This document shows positions 49,040 through 57,409 of a stretch of DNA of 64,000 nucleotides, one piece after another. Position numbers and translations under genes: made by a program. The notes beneath the pieces are model-generated. The model ran no database searches and was not told where the DNA came from. It saw nothing but the letters and a program-made list of their open reading frames with translations. Positions within the stretch are counted from its first letter, which is position 1. Each line of letters starts with the position of its first letter. Location of the stretch: positions 4,340,001-4,404,000 of the forward strand of contig NZ_CP109598.1 of NCBI RefSeq assembly GCF_036327775.1, given 5' to 3'. Source of the DNA: Streptomyces sp. NBC_01498 (lineage in GTDB: Bacteria > Actinomycetota > Actinomycetes > Streptomycetales > Streptomycetaceae).

Positions 49040-50488
49040 TCAGCTTTCGACCGCGAGTGCTTCGGCAGCGGCGGCGGCGGCCTGCGCGGCGGCGCTGCCG
49101 GGTCGCTTACGGGCCACCCAACCCTCGATATTCCGCTGCTGGCCCCGCGCCACGGCCAGCGAGCCCGACGGGACGTCCTTCGTGATGACCGACCCGGCGG
49201 CGGTGTAGGCACCGTCCCCGACAGTGACCGGCGCCACAAACATGTTGTCCGAACCCGTCTTGCAGTGTGAACCGATCGTCGTGTGGTGCTTCGACTCCCC
49301 GTCGTAGTTCACGAACACGCTGGCAGCGCCGATGTTCGTCTGTTCGCCGATCGTCGCGTCACCCACGTAACTCAGGTGCGGCACCTTCGAACCGTCGCCG
49401 ATCGTCGCCTTCTTCATCTCCACGAACGTGCCGGCCTTCGCCTTCACGCCGAGCTTCGTGCCGGGACGCAAGTACGCGTACGGGCCCACCGAGGCACCCT
49501 CGCCCACCTCCGAGTCCACGGCAACCGAGTTGTCGACCCGGGCGCCCGCGCCGACCGTCACGCCCGTCAGCCGGGAGTTGGGGCCCACCTCGGAACCCTC
49601 CGACAGATGCGTGGCGCCCAGCAGTTGCGTACCCGGGTGCACGACCGCGTCCGGCTCGTACGTCACCGTCACGTCGATCAGCACCGAGGCCGGGTCCACG
49701 ACCGTGACCCCGGCGGTCATCGCCCGCTCCAGCAGCCGCGCGTTGAGCAGCCGGCGGGCCTCCGCGAGCTGGACGCGGTTGTTGATACCCAGGATCTCTC
49801 GGTGGTCGGCCGCGACCGAGGCGCCGACGCGGTGCCCGGCCTCGCGCAGGATGCCGAGGACGTCGGTCAGATACTCCTCGCCCTGGCTGTTGTCCGTACG
49901 GACCTTGCCGAGCGCGTCCGCGAGCAGCGCGCCGTCGAACGCGAACACCCCGGAGTTGATCTCCCGCACCGCGCGCTGCTCGTCCGTCGCGTCCTTGTGC
50001 TCCACGATCCCGGTGACGGCGCCGGTCGCCCCGTCCCGCACGATCCGCCCGTACCCGGTCGCGTCCGGGACCTCGGCGCTGAGCACCGTGACGGCGTTGC
50101 CGTCCTCGGCGTGCCGCGCGGTGAGCGCGGCCAGTGTCGTACCGGACAGCAGGGGGGTGTCGCCGCACACGACGACGACGGTCCCGTCCGGGGTCTGCCC
50201 CAGCTCCTCCAGCGCGGTCCGGACGGCGTGCCCGGTGCCGTTCTGCTCCGCCTGGAACGCGGTGCGCACTCCGCCGTACGAGGCGGTCAGATGACCCTCC
50301 ACCAGCTCCCGCGCGTGCCCGACGACGACCACGAGATGCTCCGGCTCCAGCTCCCGCGCGGCGGAGACGACATGACCGACGAGCGAGCGCCCGCTGATCT
50401 CGTGCAGAACCTTGGGCGTCCTCGACTTCATACGGGTGCCTTCACCCGCTGCGAGAACGACGACGGCGGCCGGGCGATTGGCGCTCAC
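49040..50488 (-). CDS. glmU: bifunctional GlcNAc-1-P uridylyltransferase/glucosamine-1-P acetyltransferase
   Basis: GlmU acetylates glucosamine-1-phosphate and then joins it to UTP to make UDP-GlcNAc for cell-wall synthesis. The 482-residue protein has the N-terminal pyrophosphorylase motif VVLAAGEGTRMKSRTPKVLH, then VVVVCGDTPLLSG and EINSGVFAFDG; the C-terminal half is a left-handed beta-helix with hexapeptide repeats (VGPYAYLRPGTKLGVKAKAG, NYDGESKHHTTIGSHCKTGS). It precedes prs on the minus strand, and tRNA-Gln lies upstream of it. Confidence 0.96.
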   Translation of the reverse strand: MSANRPAAVVVLAAGEGTRMKSRTPKVLHEISGRSLVGHVVSAARELEPEHLVVVVGHARELVEGHLTASYGGVRTAFQAEQNGTGHAVRTALEELGQTPDGTVVVVCGDTPLLSGTTLAALTARHAEDGNAVTVLSAEVPDATGYGRIVRDGATGAVTGIVEHKDATDEQRAVREINSGVFAFDGALLADALGKVRTDNSQGEEYLTDVLGILREAGHRVGASVAADHREILGINNRVQLAEARRLLNARLLERAMTAGVTVVDPASVLIDVTVTYEPDAVVHPGTQLLGATHLSEGSEVGPNSRLTGVTVGAGARVDNSVAVDSEVGEGASVGPYAYLRPGTKLGVKAKAGTFVEMKKATIGDGSKVPHLSYVGDATIGEQTNIGAASVFVNYDGESKHHTTIGSHCKTGSDNMFVAPVTVGDGAYTAAGSVITKDVPSGSLAVARGQQRNIEGWVARKRPGSAAAQAAAAAAEALAVES

Positions 50489-50567
50489 GGGATTGCCCTT
50501 CGGCTTCGGGTGCTTGGCGTGACGTACATCCGCAGGATACCGGGGTGTTTCCGGGCGGAAACGAAGG

Positions 50568-50596
50568 CGGGTCCTGACCGAGGAGGTCAGGACCCG
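50568..50596 (-). terminator. terminator of the tRNA-Gln transcript
   Basis: A perfect 12-bp stem (50568-50579 with 50585-50596) and a GAGGA loop lie 10 bp past the tRNA 3' end. Confidence 0.8.
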
Positions 50597-50606
50597 AACC
50601 GCGCGG

Positions 50607-50677
50607 CTCCCGGAGAAGGATTCGAACCCTCATTCAATGGACCAAAACCATTTGTCCTGCCCTTAGACGATCCGGGA
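50607..50677 (-). tRNA. tRNA-Gln (anticodon TTG)
   Basis: Read on the minus strand the 71-base gene forms a cloverleaf: acceptor TCCCGGA with TCCGGGA plus discriminator G, a D-arm ending GCAGGAC, anticodon stem AATGG/CCATT with loop TTTTGGT (anticodon TTG), and T-arm GAGGGTTCGAATCCTTC. CCA is not encoded. It lies just upstream of glmU on the same strand, the usual order in Streptomyces. Confidence 0.95.
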
Positions 50678-50876
50678 TGGTTCGCCAGCGATGTCCGCTT
50701 TTCCGGAGTGGGCGAAAGCGCAGCCCCTACTATGCCGCACCACCGGCCTCCGACGCGACGGAACGGCTCGGTTCCCGCCTCCGTTCTCAGGTCGGTTCAC
50801 CGGTCCGCGACCGGGCCGTCCGCGCGCTGGTCGCAGTCGCCGGAAATTGACTCGCGGGCGCCCGTAGGCTGGACGC

Positions 50877-52232
50877 ATGACCACTACGGGGGTGCATCAG
50901 GAAGCCGAGGGTTCGACCGCCCGCGGGTTCTGGTGGTGGAAGCGGCGGCGCGGTGCCGTACTGGATGTGGGGCTGGCCGGGTTGTCGGCCCTGGAGTGCG
51001 CGTTCGAGGGAGTGCGGTTCGCGGGCAGCGCGCAGCTGCCGGTGGCCGTGGGGGTCGTCTTCGGGGTGCTGGTCGGGTCCGTGCTGCTGTTGCGGCGGCG
51101 GTGGCCGATGGCCGTCGTGCTGGTCTCCGTGGCGGTGACGCCCGCCGAGGTGGGCGCGCTGCTGAGCGTGGTGGGGCTGTACACGCTGGCCGCCTCCGAC
51201 GCGCCCCGCCGGATCATCGGCGCGCTGGCCGGGATGGCGATGGTCGGGACGCTGATCGTGGCCTTCGTACGGACGCGGCAGGACGTCATGGGGACGGAGC
51301 TGGCGGCGTCGACGCCCTGGTACATCTCGCTGATAGCCGTCTTCATGGCGCTGGCCCTGACGGCGCCGCCCGTGCTGCTCGGTCTGTACGTGGGCGCCCG
51401 GCGGCGGCTCATGGAGAGCCTGCGGGAGCGGGCGGACAGCCTGGAGCAGGAGCTGTCGCTGCTGGCCGACCGGGCCGAGCAGCGGGCGGAGTGGGCGCGC
51501 ACGGAGGAGCGGACGCGGATCGCGCGGGAGATGCACGACGTGGTGGCGCACCGGGTGAGTCTGATGGTGGTGCACGCCGCCGCGTTGCAGGCCGTGGCGT
51601 TGAAGGATCCCCAGAAGGCGGTGAAGAACGCCGCGCTGGTGGGCGACATGGGGCGGCAGGCACTGACGGAGCTGCGCGAGATGCTGGGCGTGCTGCGCGC
51701 CGGCGAGCAGCAGGCGGCGCGCAAGGCGGTCGACGCGGGGCGCGACGCGGGCGCGGGCCGGGCGACGGTCCCGTTGGCCTCGGTGGGTGTGGCGGCGGCA
51801 GCCGCCGCGGCAGCCGCGGCGGCGGCGGGGCCGGGGCCGGGCATGGAAGACATCGAGACGCTGGTGGGTCAGTCGCGGGACGCGGGCATGGTCGTGGAGC
51901 TGGCGGTGCAGGGGGAGTCGCGGCTGTACGCGCCGGAGGTGGAGCAGACCGCGTACCGGGTCGTCCAGGAGGCGCTGACGAACGTGCACAAGCACGCGGT
52001 GGGCGCGAAGGTGATGGTGCGGCTGGCGCATCGCGAGGCCGAGGTGGCCATGCAGGTGGAGAACGGGCCGGCGCAGGGTGTGGCGGACGCGGGGCTGCCG
52101 AGCGGCGGCAACGGGCTGGTGGGGATGCGGGAGCGGGTGCACGCGCTGGGCGGGGTGTTCGTGTCGGGGGAGACGGACGCGGGCGGTTTCCGGGTGTCGG
52201 CGGTGCTGCCGCACGGGGCGGTCGCGGCGTAG
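50877..52232 (+). CDS. sensor histidine kinase (NarL/HisKA_3 type), orphan
   Basis: This 451-residue kinase has about four to five membrane helices in the first 190 residues, a coiled-coil, and the phosphoacceptor motif EERTRIAREMHDVVAHRVSLM (HisKA_3). The ATP-binding domain shows an N-box (VVQEALTNVHKHA) and a G-box (GNGLVGMRERVHALGG). Between them is a poly-alanine stretch of 13 residues flanked by Gly/Pro, unusual and probably a flexible linker. No response regulator adjoins it; the orphan LuxR genes elsewhere in the window are possible partners. The ATG at 50877 is chosen from the domain start. Confidence 0.9.
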   Translation: MTTTGVHQEAEGSTARGFWWWKRRRGAVLDVGLAGLSALECAFEGVRFAGSAQLPVAVGVVFGVLVGSVLLLRRRWPMAVVLVSVAVTPAEVGALLSVVGLYTLAASDAPRRIIGALAGMAMVGTLIVAFVRTRQDVMGTELAASTPWYISLIAVFMALALTAPPVLLGLYVGARRRLMESLRERADSLEQELSLLADRAEQRAEWARTEERTRIAREMHDVVAHRVSLMVVHAAALQAVALKDPQKAVKNAALVGDMGRQALTELREMLGVLRAGEQQAARKAVDAGRDAGAGRATVPLASVGVAAAAAAAAAAAAGPGPGMEDIETLVGQSRDAGMVVELAVQGESRLYAPEVEQTAYRVVQEALTNVHKHAVGAKVMVRLAHREAEVAMQVENGPAQGVADAGLPSGGNGLVGMRERVHALGGVFVSGETDAGGFRVSAVLPHGAVAA

Positions 52233-52305
52233 CGGGGCGCGGGTCCGGCGGGGGTGTGCGTACGTACGTGGTGTGCCGCCCTCTTTCAGGAGGCGTGCGC
52301 GCGGG

Positions 52306-52794
52306 TCAGTCCGACGTGAGGCGCTGCGGCTGCGCGCCCGTGACCAGTGCCGCCAGCGCGTGGTCGATGTGCGGGCCGAGGTACCAGTCGCCGGTGTGGT
52401 CGATGGAGTAGACGCGTCCGGAGGCGTCGACGGCCAGGACGGCCTGGGCGTCGCCCTCCTCGCCGATGGGGCTGATCTCCGTGTCGAGGGAGCGTCCGAG
52501 GTCGCCGAGGGTGCGGGCGAGGTGGATGCCGGCCAGGGGGTCGAACCGTACGGTGGTCGGGGCGATCTGGCGGCCCGGTTCGGGTCCGGTCACGGAGAGT
52601 CCGCCGAACTCCGCCCAGATCTCGACCACGGCCGGGAACACGGCGTGCACGTGCCCGGCGGGGGTGATGTGGGCGCGCAGGGTGTCCGCCCATTCCTCGG
52701 CCTGTCGCATGTCCCAGCGCCCCGGCCGCCAGCCGGCGTCGCGCAGGGCGACGTCGACGGCGACCGGGAAGCGGGTGGTGGTGAGGTCGGGCAC
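52306..52794 (-). CDS. SUKH-3 domain immunity-type protein
   Basis: This 162-residue SUKH-3 family protein starts VPDLTTTRFPVAVDVALRDA. It has GWRPGRWDMRQAEEWADTLR, then FPAVVEIWAEFGGLSVTGPE with the E-F-G-G-L segment typical of SUKH folds, and continues with ISPIGEEGDAQAVLAVDASG. SUKH proteins are immunity proteins to nuclease/deaminase toxins in polymorphic toxin systems. It lies 7 bp downstream of a YwqJ-like deaminase gene on the same strand, so it is the likely antidote to it. The GTG start has only a weak AAGGG upstream. Confidence 0.82.
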   Translation of the reverse strand: MPDLTTTRFPVAVDVALRDAGWRPGRWDMRQAEEWADTLRAHITPAGHVHAVFPAVVEIWAEFGGLSVTGPEPGRQIAPTTVRFDPLAGIHLARTLGDLGRSLDTEISPIGEEGDAQAVLAVDASGRVYSIDHTGDWYLGPHIDHALAALVTGAQPQRLTSD

Positions 52795-52801
52795 GGGTCG
52801 T

Positions 52802-53431
52802 TCAGCCCTTCTGCGTCGGGTCGACGGGGCGTACGCCGAAGTGGGCGAGCATCGCCGTGCAGGAGCGGCAGGGTGGCGCGTAACTGCCGTGCAGCGGGTC
52901 GCCGTCCTCCCGGATGCGGCGTGCGGTGAGTTTGCCGTGCTTGAGGGAGCGGCGGGCCTCGCCGTGGGTGAGGGGCTTGCGCTGGGCCCGCTTGGAGCGG
53001 GCGCCCTCGACGGCGGTGAGGTGCCGGGAGAGCAGTATGGCTTCGGGGCAGCGGCCGGTGAACCGTTCCCGCTGGCCGCTGGTGAGCGTGTCCAGGAAGT
53101 CCTGGACGAGGGCGTGCAGGGCGGGCGGCTGGTCGGCCTTCCCGGCGGTGCAGGTGAGATTTTCCCCACGTACGGAGAGCGCGGCGGCGACGGCGGGCAG
53201 GATGCCGTCACGGCGCTGCCGGAGCGGTGGCGGGCGGTGCGGTTCGGTGCTGCTCCAGCTCAGGCGCGGGTCCCCGGCGGGTTCGCGGGCCTGGGCGCCG
53301 CCGGTCCGCGGATCGGCGTGCGCGGCCGGGCGGCCGGCGGTGTCCGTGGCGGGGCGTCCCGCCGGTCTTCCCGAGTGGTCGCGCGCATCGAGGCGCGGAT
53401 CTCCCGATGTGTCCTGTTGTGCTGTGTGCAA
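52802..53431 (-). CDS. YwqJ-related deaminase domain protein
   Basis: This 209-residue protein begins, on the best reading, with a TTG at 53431 preceded by GGGAGGGA. About 90 residues of Pro/Ala/Asp/Arg-rich sequence precede a deaminase domain with TCTAGKADQPPALHALVQDF, GRCPEAILLSRHL (the C-E zinc-side motif), SKRAQRKPLTHGEARRSLK and SYAPPCRSCTAML (PCxxC-type zinc motif). These fit YwqJ-like nucleic-acid deaminase toxins. No secretion signal or toxin N-domain is seen, so it may be an orphan toxin module or a housekeeping homologue. The SUKH-3 gene immediately downstream is its likely immunity partner. Confidence 0.78.
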   Translation of the reverse strand: MHTAQQDTSGDPRLDARDHSGRPAGRPATDTAGRPAAHADPRTGGAQAREPAGDPRLSWSSTEPHRPPPLRQRRDGILPAVAAALSVRGENLTCTAGKADQPPALHALVQDFLDTLTSGQRERFTGRCPEAILLSRHLTAVEGARSKRAQRKPLTHGEARRSLKHGKLTARRIREDGDPLHGSYAPPCRSCTAMLAHFGVRPVDPTQKG

Positions 53432-53692
53432 AGCGCTGTCCCTCCCTACGGAATCCCCACGCAATCCCCAGAGTTGCGGGGGACAGCCTGCCAAATGTGA
53501 CACGTCGTGGGGAAGCCGGGGCGGTATCAGGGGGTGGTGTCGCTCCTGTGTGACCTGCGGTGACCGGTTGTCACCGGTACCCGAACGGGTGGTTCGGAGC
53601 GGTCCGGCGGTGTCCCGGAGGGGCGGCGTCCCCTGTTGCCTCACGGCATAGGCTGTCTCGAACAAGTCAGAAGCCAGCAGGGGGCATCCGTC

Positions 53693-54670
53693 ATGACGAC
53701 AGGTCGGCTCGGGCAGCAAGCCGCGCCACCGAACGCGGCCTATGCCGGGCAGGTCGTGCATTTCCCGGACCCGGTCCGGGCCTCCCGCCACCCCAGGGGT
53801 GTGCCGGTGGACGGCGACGGCTTCCCGGACTTCTCGCCGTACGCGCGCGCCGCCGCCGAGATCGCCGAGCCGCCGGAGGGCTTCGGCGTTGACGAACTGC
53901 GGCTGACCGACTACGTGTCCGCGAACGCCGCGCTGCACGCCGAGGGCCACGAGCTGTGGGACACGATCCCCGCGGTGGCCACCCCGCACGGCTGGACCTG
54001 GCATCACGCCCCCCGGTCGCGCCGGCTGCTGCTCGTACCGGTGGAGGTCAAGGCACTGCTGCGGCACCACGGCGGGCTGGCGACGACGGCGGTGGATCAC
54101 GACAAGCGCGGGACGCGTCCTCTTCAGGAGACGCGGCCGGCGCACTTCGGGCTGCCGAAGGGCGAGGTGTCGGTGTCCGAGCAGCAGTTGCTCGGGGTGG
54201 AGGAGGATCTCGGGTACCGGCTGCCCGGCGCGTACCGCACCTTCCTCAAGGCGGCGGGCGGTTGCGCCCCGGTGGGCGCCGCGCTGGACCCGGAGCTGGG
54301 GCTGCTGGTGGATCAGCCGTTCTTCACCGTGCGTGAGGAGGCGGCGGTCAACGACCTGCTGTATGTCAACAAGTGTCTGCGGGACCATCTGACCAAGGAC
54401 TATCTGGGCGTGGCGTTCGTCCAGGGCGGCATCCTGGCGGTGAAGGTGCGCGGGGAGCGGCACGGTTCGGTGTGGTTCTGCGCGTACGACGACGCGCGCG
54501 ACCGTGACGGGCTGAGTGTGCGGGAGCGGGTGGAGCGGCTGCTGCTGCCCTGCGGTGACGACTTCGACGCCTTCCTCATGAGGCTGGCGGGCAGTCCGCC
54601 GGAGCTGGACACGGTGGCGAACCTGATGGTGGACGGTGGCTTCGCCCGCGCCGTCCCGGTGGAGGGATGA
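53693..54670 (+). CDS. WHH-domain and SUKH (SMI1/KNR4) fusion protein
   Basis: This 325-residue protein has an N-terminal region with WTWHHAPRSRRLLLVPVEVK at about 101-120 and RHHGG at 124-128; that is the WHH-type HNH-nuclease signature of polymorphic toxins. The C-terminal ~160 residues (EEDLGYRLPGAYRTFLKAAG, then LAVKVRGERHGSVWFCAYD) are a SUKH domain. Toxin and immunity modules in one chain suggest either an inactive toxin or a self-neutralised one. The ATG has AGCAGGGGG upstream. Its stop overlaps the next gene's ATG by 4 bp. It is divergent from the YwqJ gene. Confidence 0.8.
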   Translation: MTTGRLGQQAAPPNAAYAGQVVHFPDPVRASRHPRGVPVDGDGFPDFSPYARAAAEIAEPPEGFGVDELRLTDYVSANAALHAEGHELWDTIPAVATPHGWTWHHAPRSRRLLLVPVEVKALLRHHGGLATTAVDHDKRGTRPLQETRPAHFGLPKGEVSVSEQQLLGVEEDLGYRLPGAYRTFLKAAGGCAPVGAALDPELGLLVDQPFFTVREEAAVNDLLYVNKCLRDHLTKDYLGVAFVQGGILAVKVRGERHGSVWFCAYDDARDRDGLSVRERVERLLLPCGDDFDAFLMRLAGSPPELDTVANLMVDGGFARAVPVEG

Positions 54671-57168
54671 GCGCGATGGTGACCTTCGCTCAGGCGCAGG
54701 AGCGCGCGGACGAGTGGGTCAACGGCGAGATGCCCGCGTATCAGCACCGTGAGGTGCGGGTGCGGGAGTTCGAGCTGGGGTTCGTGGTGTGGGCGGAGGA
54801 CCGGGAGGACGGTCCGCGGTCGGACGGCGGGGCGCAGCGGCTGGTCATCGCGAGGGACAGCGGTGAGGCGACGCTGTGGCCGGCGCTGCCGGTGGGTGAG
54901 GTGATCCGGCGGTACGAGGAGGAGTACGGGGCGCGGGCGCAGGCGGCGGAGCCGGCGCGGGCGCCGCAGCGGATCGATCTGCATCAGACGTCGTTCCTGC
55001 TGACACCGCCGGAGTGGTTGCAGGAGGCGGCGGACCGGATGGGTGTCCCGGGGTCGCCGGACGCGGGTGCGGGCACGGCCGGTGGTTCCGGCGCGGGCGC
55101 GGGCACGGGGTCCTCCGGCGGTGGCGGCGGGTACGGGCAGGGTGCCGCCCCGGTGGCCTCGGGCCCGGCCGCCTCGGGCCCGGCCGCCTCGGCCCCGGTC
55201 GTCTCGGCGTCGCAGAGCAGCAGTTCGCCGTGGCCGGACGCCGACCGCAGCGGTGACCACGGTCCGGTGCCGGTCCCGGCGGCGGACGCCACGCCCTGGG
55301 CCGGTACGGACACCAACGCCGCCAACGACGACGGTTCCGTGGGGCTTCCGGCGACGGTCTTCGCGCCGCCGCTGTCCGGGGCGGACGACGACGACACTCC
55401 GCCGCCGGGGCTGGCGGCCGAGGCGCCGACGGCGCTGATGTCGGGGGGCAGTCAGCTGCCGCGTACGTCCTTCGCGCCGGGGCTCGGCGTGGGTTCGCCG
55501 TCGTCCGGTGGTTCCGGCGTACCGGGTGAGGGTGCTCCGGCGGGTCCGGGCGGGGTGACGCCGCCGCGCGGCGGCTTGTCGGGTCCGCCTCAGCCGCCTC
55601 AGCCGCCGGGCCCGCCCGGTCCGCCGCCCGCTCCTCCGACGGGCCGGGGGTCCGGTACGGGTGGCGCCGGGGTGCCGGCCGACGGGTACCAGCCGACGCA
55701 GCTCGCCCCGCAGGCCGGTTCCGGTGGTGCGGGTGGCATGGGCGGTGCGGGTGTTCCGCCGCCGCCGGGTCCGCCCGGTGCTCCGGGCACGCCGCCGGGT
55801 CTTCCCGGCCCGCCCGGTGTTCCCGGTATGCCGCCGCCCGGTGGGGTCCACCACGCCGCGACGATGCTGGCCGGCCCGAGCCAGGGCGGCCATCCCGGCC
55901 CGCCCGGTCCGCCGGCCCCTCCTGGTCCTCCCGGTACGCCCCCGCCCGGTGGGGCGCACCACGAGGCGACGATGCTGGCCGGGCCCGGTCCCGTACCCGG
56001 ACCCGGTATGCCGCCGGGTCCTCCGGGTCCGCCCGGTGTTCCCGGTATGCCGCCGCCCGGTGGGGTCCACCACGCCGCGACGATGCTGGCCGGGCCCGGC
56101 CCCGTACCCGGTCCGCCGCCCGGCCCTCCGGGTCCTCCCGGCGCGCCCCCGGCCGCCCCGCCGGGTGCGTACGGCTACCCGCGGCAGACCGGCGCGCCCA
56201 CGGTCGGGCCCGGCTACCAGGCCGTGCTCCGCTACCGCGCGCCCGACGGCTCCGAGGCCCAGCTGATCCGCCGCTCGGCGCCCGGTACCCCGCATCCGGA
56301 GTGGCAGATCCTGCACGAACTGCGCGCCATGAACGTGCCGCCGCAGCAGGTGCTCGAACTCCACACCGAGCTGGAGTCCTGCGAACTGCCCGGCGGTTAC
56401 TGCGCGCGCATGATCCGCGAGACCTGGCCGCAGGTGCGGATCACCAGCGTCGCCCCCTACGGCCGGGACCACGCCAGCCGCCAGCAGGGCATGCGGCATC
56501 TGCTGACCCACCAGGGCGAGCTGCACCAGGTCGCGGACGGTCCGGCGCGTCCGGCGCCGGTACGGGCCCCGCTGCCGCAGGTGCCGCCCGCGCAGCCGGT
56601 CCCGCCGGAGGCGATCGCGCAGGAGCTGGCGGGCGCGTTCGGGCCGCAGGGCCTGTGCCGGTTCGACCAGCGGGCGGTGTCCCGTCAGGGGGTGCCGGAG
56701 ATCGTCGCGCGGACGCTCGTGTGGGCGGGGCTGCCTGCCGACTTCGGTCCGTTCTTCTGGGCGCAGCCGCCCCAGCCGGTGGTGCCGACGCTGGCCGAGC
56801 TGGCCGCGCAGCGGCAGGTGCGGCCGGCGGCGGACGCGGGCTCGTACCTGGTGGTGGGCAGCGACTTCGGGCGGGCCATCTGTGTCCAGTACGGCACGGC
56901 GCACATCATGGCCGTGTCGGTGGAGACGGGTCCGGGCGGGCAGACGGTCCCGCCGCAGTTCGTCAACACCGGTCTGCCGGAATTCACCCGCTCGATGGCC
57001 CTGCTGGGGCGTATGTGGCGGCTGCGTTTCGGACTGAATCCGGAACAGGCAGGCCGTTGGACCGTCGATTTCCAGGCACAGCTCGCGGCCGTCGACCCGG
57101 CGGCGCTGTCGTCGCCGGAGAGCTGGTGGTCGGTGCTGCTGGAGCAGATGTGGGACGGACTGCTCTGA
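54667..57168 (+). CDS. large Imm35/YrhB - deaminase-like - SUKH-4 protein
   Basis: This 833-residue protein is a chain of immunity and toxin modules. N-terminal residues ~1-95 resemble YrhB/Imm35 (QAQERADEWVNGEMPAYQHR, REFELGFVVWAEDREDGPR). A Pro/Gly/Ala linker of ~400 residues contains collagen-like GPPGPPG and repeated MPPPGGVHHAATMLAGP units. Residues ~516-620 are deaminase-like (PHPEWQILHELRAM with H-x-E, then ESCELPGGYCARMI). The C-terminal ~180 residues are a SUKH-4 domain (FDQRAVSRQGVPEIVARTLV, VVGSDFGRAICVQYGT). The ATG overlaps the previous stop. It is followed by a hairpin terminator. Whether the deaminase is active is unknown. Confidence 0.8.
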   Translation: MSAMVTFAQAQERADEWVNGEMPAYQHREVRVREFELGFVVWAEDREDGPRSDGGAQRLVIARDSGEATLWPALPVGEVIRRYEEEYGARAQAAEPARAPQRIDLHQTSFLLTPPEWLQEAADRMGVPGSPDAGAGTAGGSGAGAGTGSSGGGGGYGQGAAPVASGPAASGPAASAPVVSASQSSSSPWPDADRSGDHGPVPVPAADATPWAGTDTNAANDDGSVGLPATVFAPPLSGADDDDTPPPGLAAEAPTALMSGGSQLPRTSFAPGLGVGSPSSGGSGVPGEGAPAGPGGVTPPRGGLSGPPQPPQPPGPPGPPPAPPTGRGSGTGGAGVPADGYQPTQLAPQAGSGGAGGMGGAGVPPPPGPPGAPGTPPGLPGPPGVPGMPPPGGVHHAATMLAGPSQGGHPGPPGPPAPPGPPGTPPPGGAHHEATMLAGPGPVPGPGMPPGPPGPPGVPGMPPPGGVHHAATMLAGPGPVPGPPPGPPGPPGAPPAAPPGAYGYPRQTGAPTVGPGYQAVLRYRAPDGSEAQLIRRSAPGTPHPEWQILHELRAMNVPPQQVLELHTELESCELPGGYCARMIRETWPQVRITSVAPYGRDHASRQQGMRHLLTHQGELHQVADGPARPAPVRAPLPQVPPAQPVPPEAIAQELAGAFGPQGLCRFDQRAVSRQGVPEIVARTLVWAGLPADFGPFFWAQPPQPVVPTLAELAAQRQVRPAADAGSYLVVGSDFGRAICVQYGTAHIMAVSVETGPGGQTVPPQFVNTGLPEFTRSMALLGRMWRLRFGLNPEQAGRWTVDFQAQLAAVDPAALSSPESWWSVLLEQMWDGLL
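55810..56093 (+). repeat. 65-bp exact repeat in the Pro/Gly linker
   Basis: Bases 55810-55874 recur exactly at 56029-56093 (offset 219 bp, 73 codons), with a diverged third copy between them around 55950. They encode a GVPGMPPPGGVHHAATMLAG unit in a collagen-like linker. Confidence 0.9.
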
Positions 57169-57209
57169 CCGTACGGCGCTGAAGCGCCGGCGCGTATCAC
57201 CACGGCGCG

Positions 57210-57240
57210 AGGCGCCCCCCGGGCGAACGAGGGGGCGCCT
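57210..57240 (+). terminator. hairpin after the SUKH-4 gene
   Basis: A perfect 10-bp stem (AGGCGCCCCC/GGGGGCGCCT) with an 11-base loop lies 42 bp past the stop. Confidence 0.7.
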
Positions 57241-57409
57241 CCGCCGTACCCGTGTGGGGAGATGGCCGGATCACGTCGGCCGGGCCCTCGGCGCGGAAGC
57301 GGAAACAGGTGTGCGGCGTCACATGCCGCATCCTTGAGCAGGATGAACGGGTGAGGCGTTGCGCGGGGACGTCCGGCTCACACCGTAGGTCGGAGAGGGG
57401 CTTCAGGGG

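Noticed and set aside
54400..56904. 834-codon minus-strand frame opposite the SUKH-4 gene
   Set aside because: It is Arg-rich shadow of the Pro/Gly linker region with no domain features.
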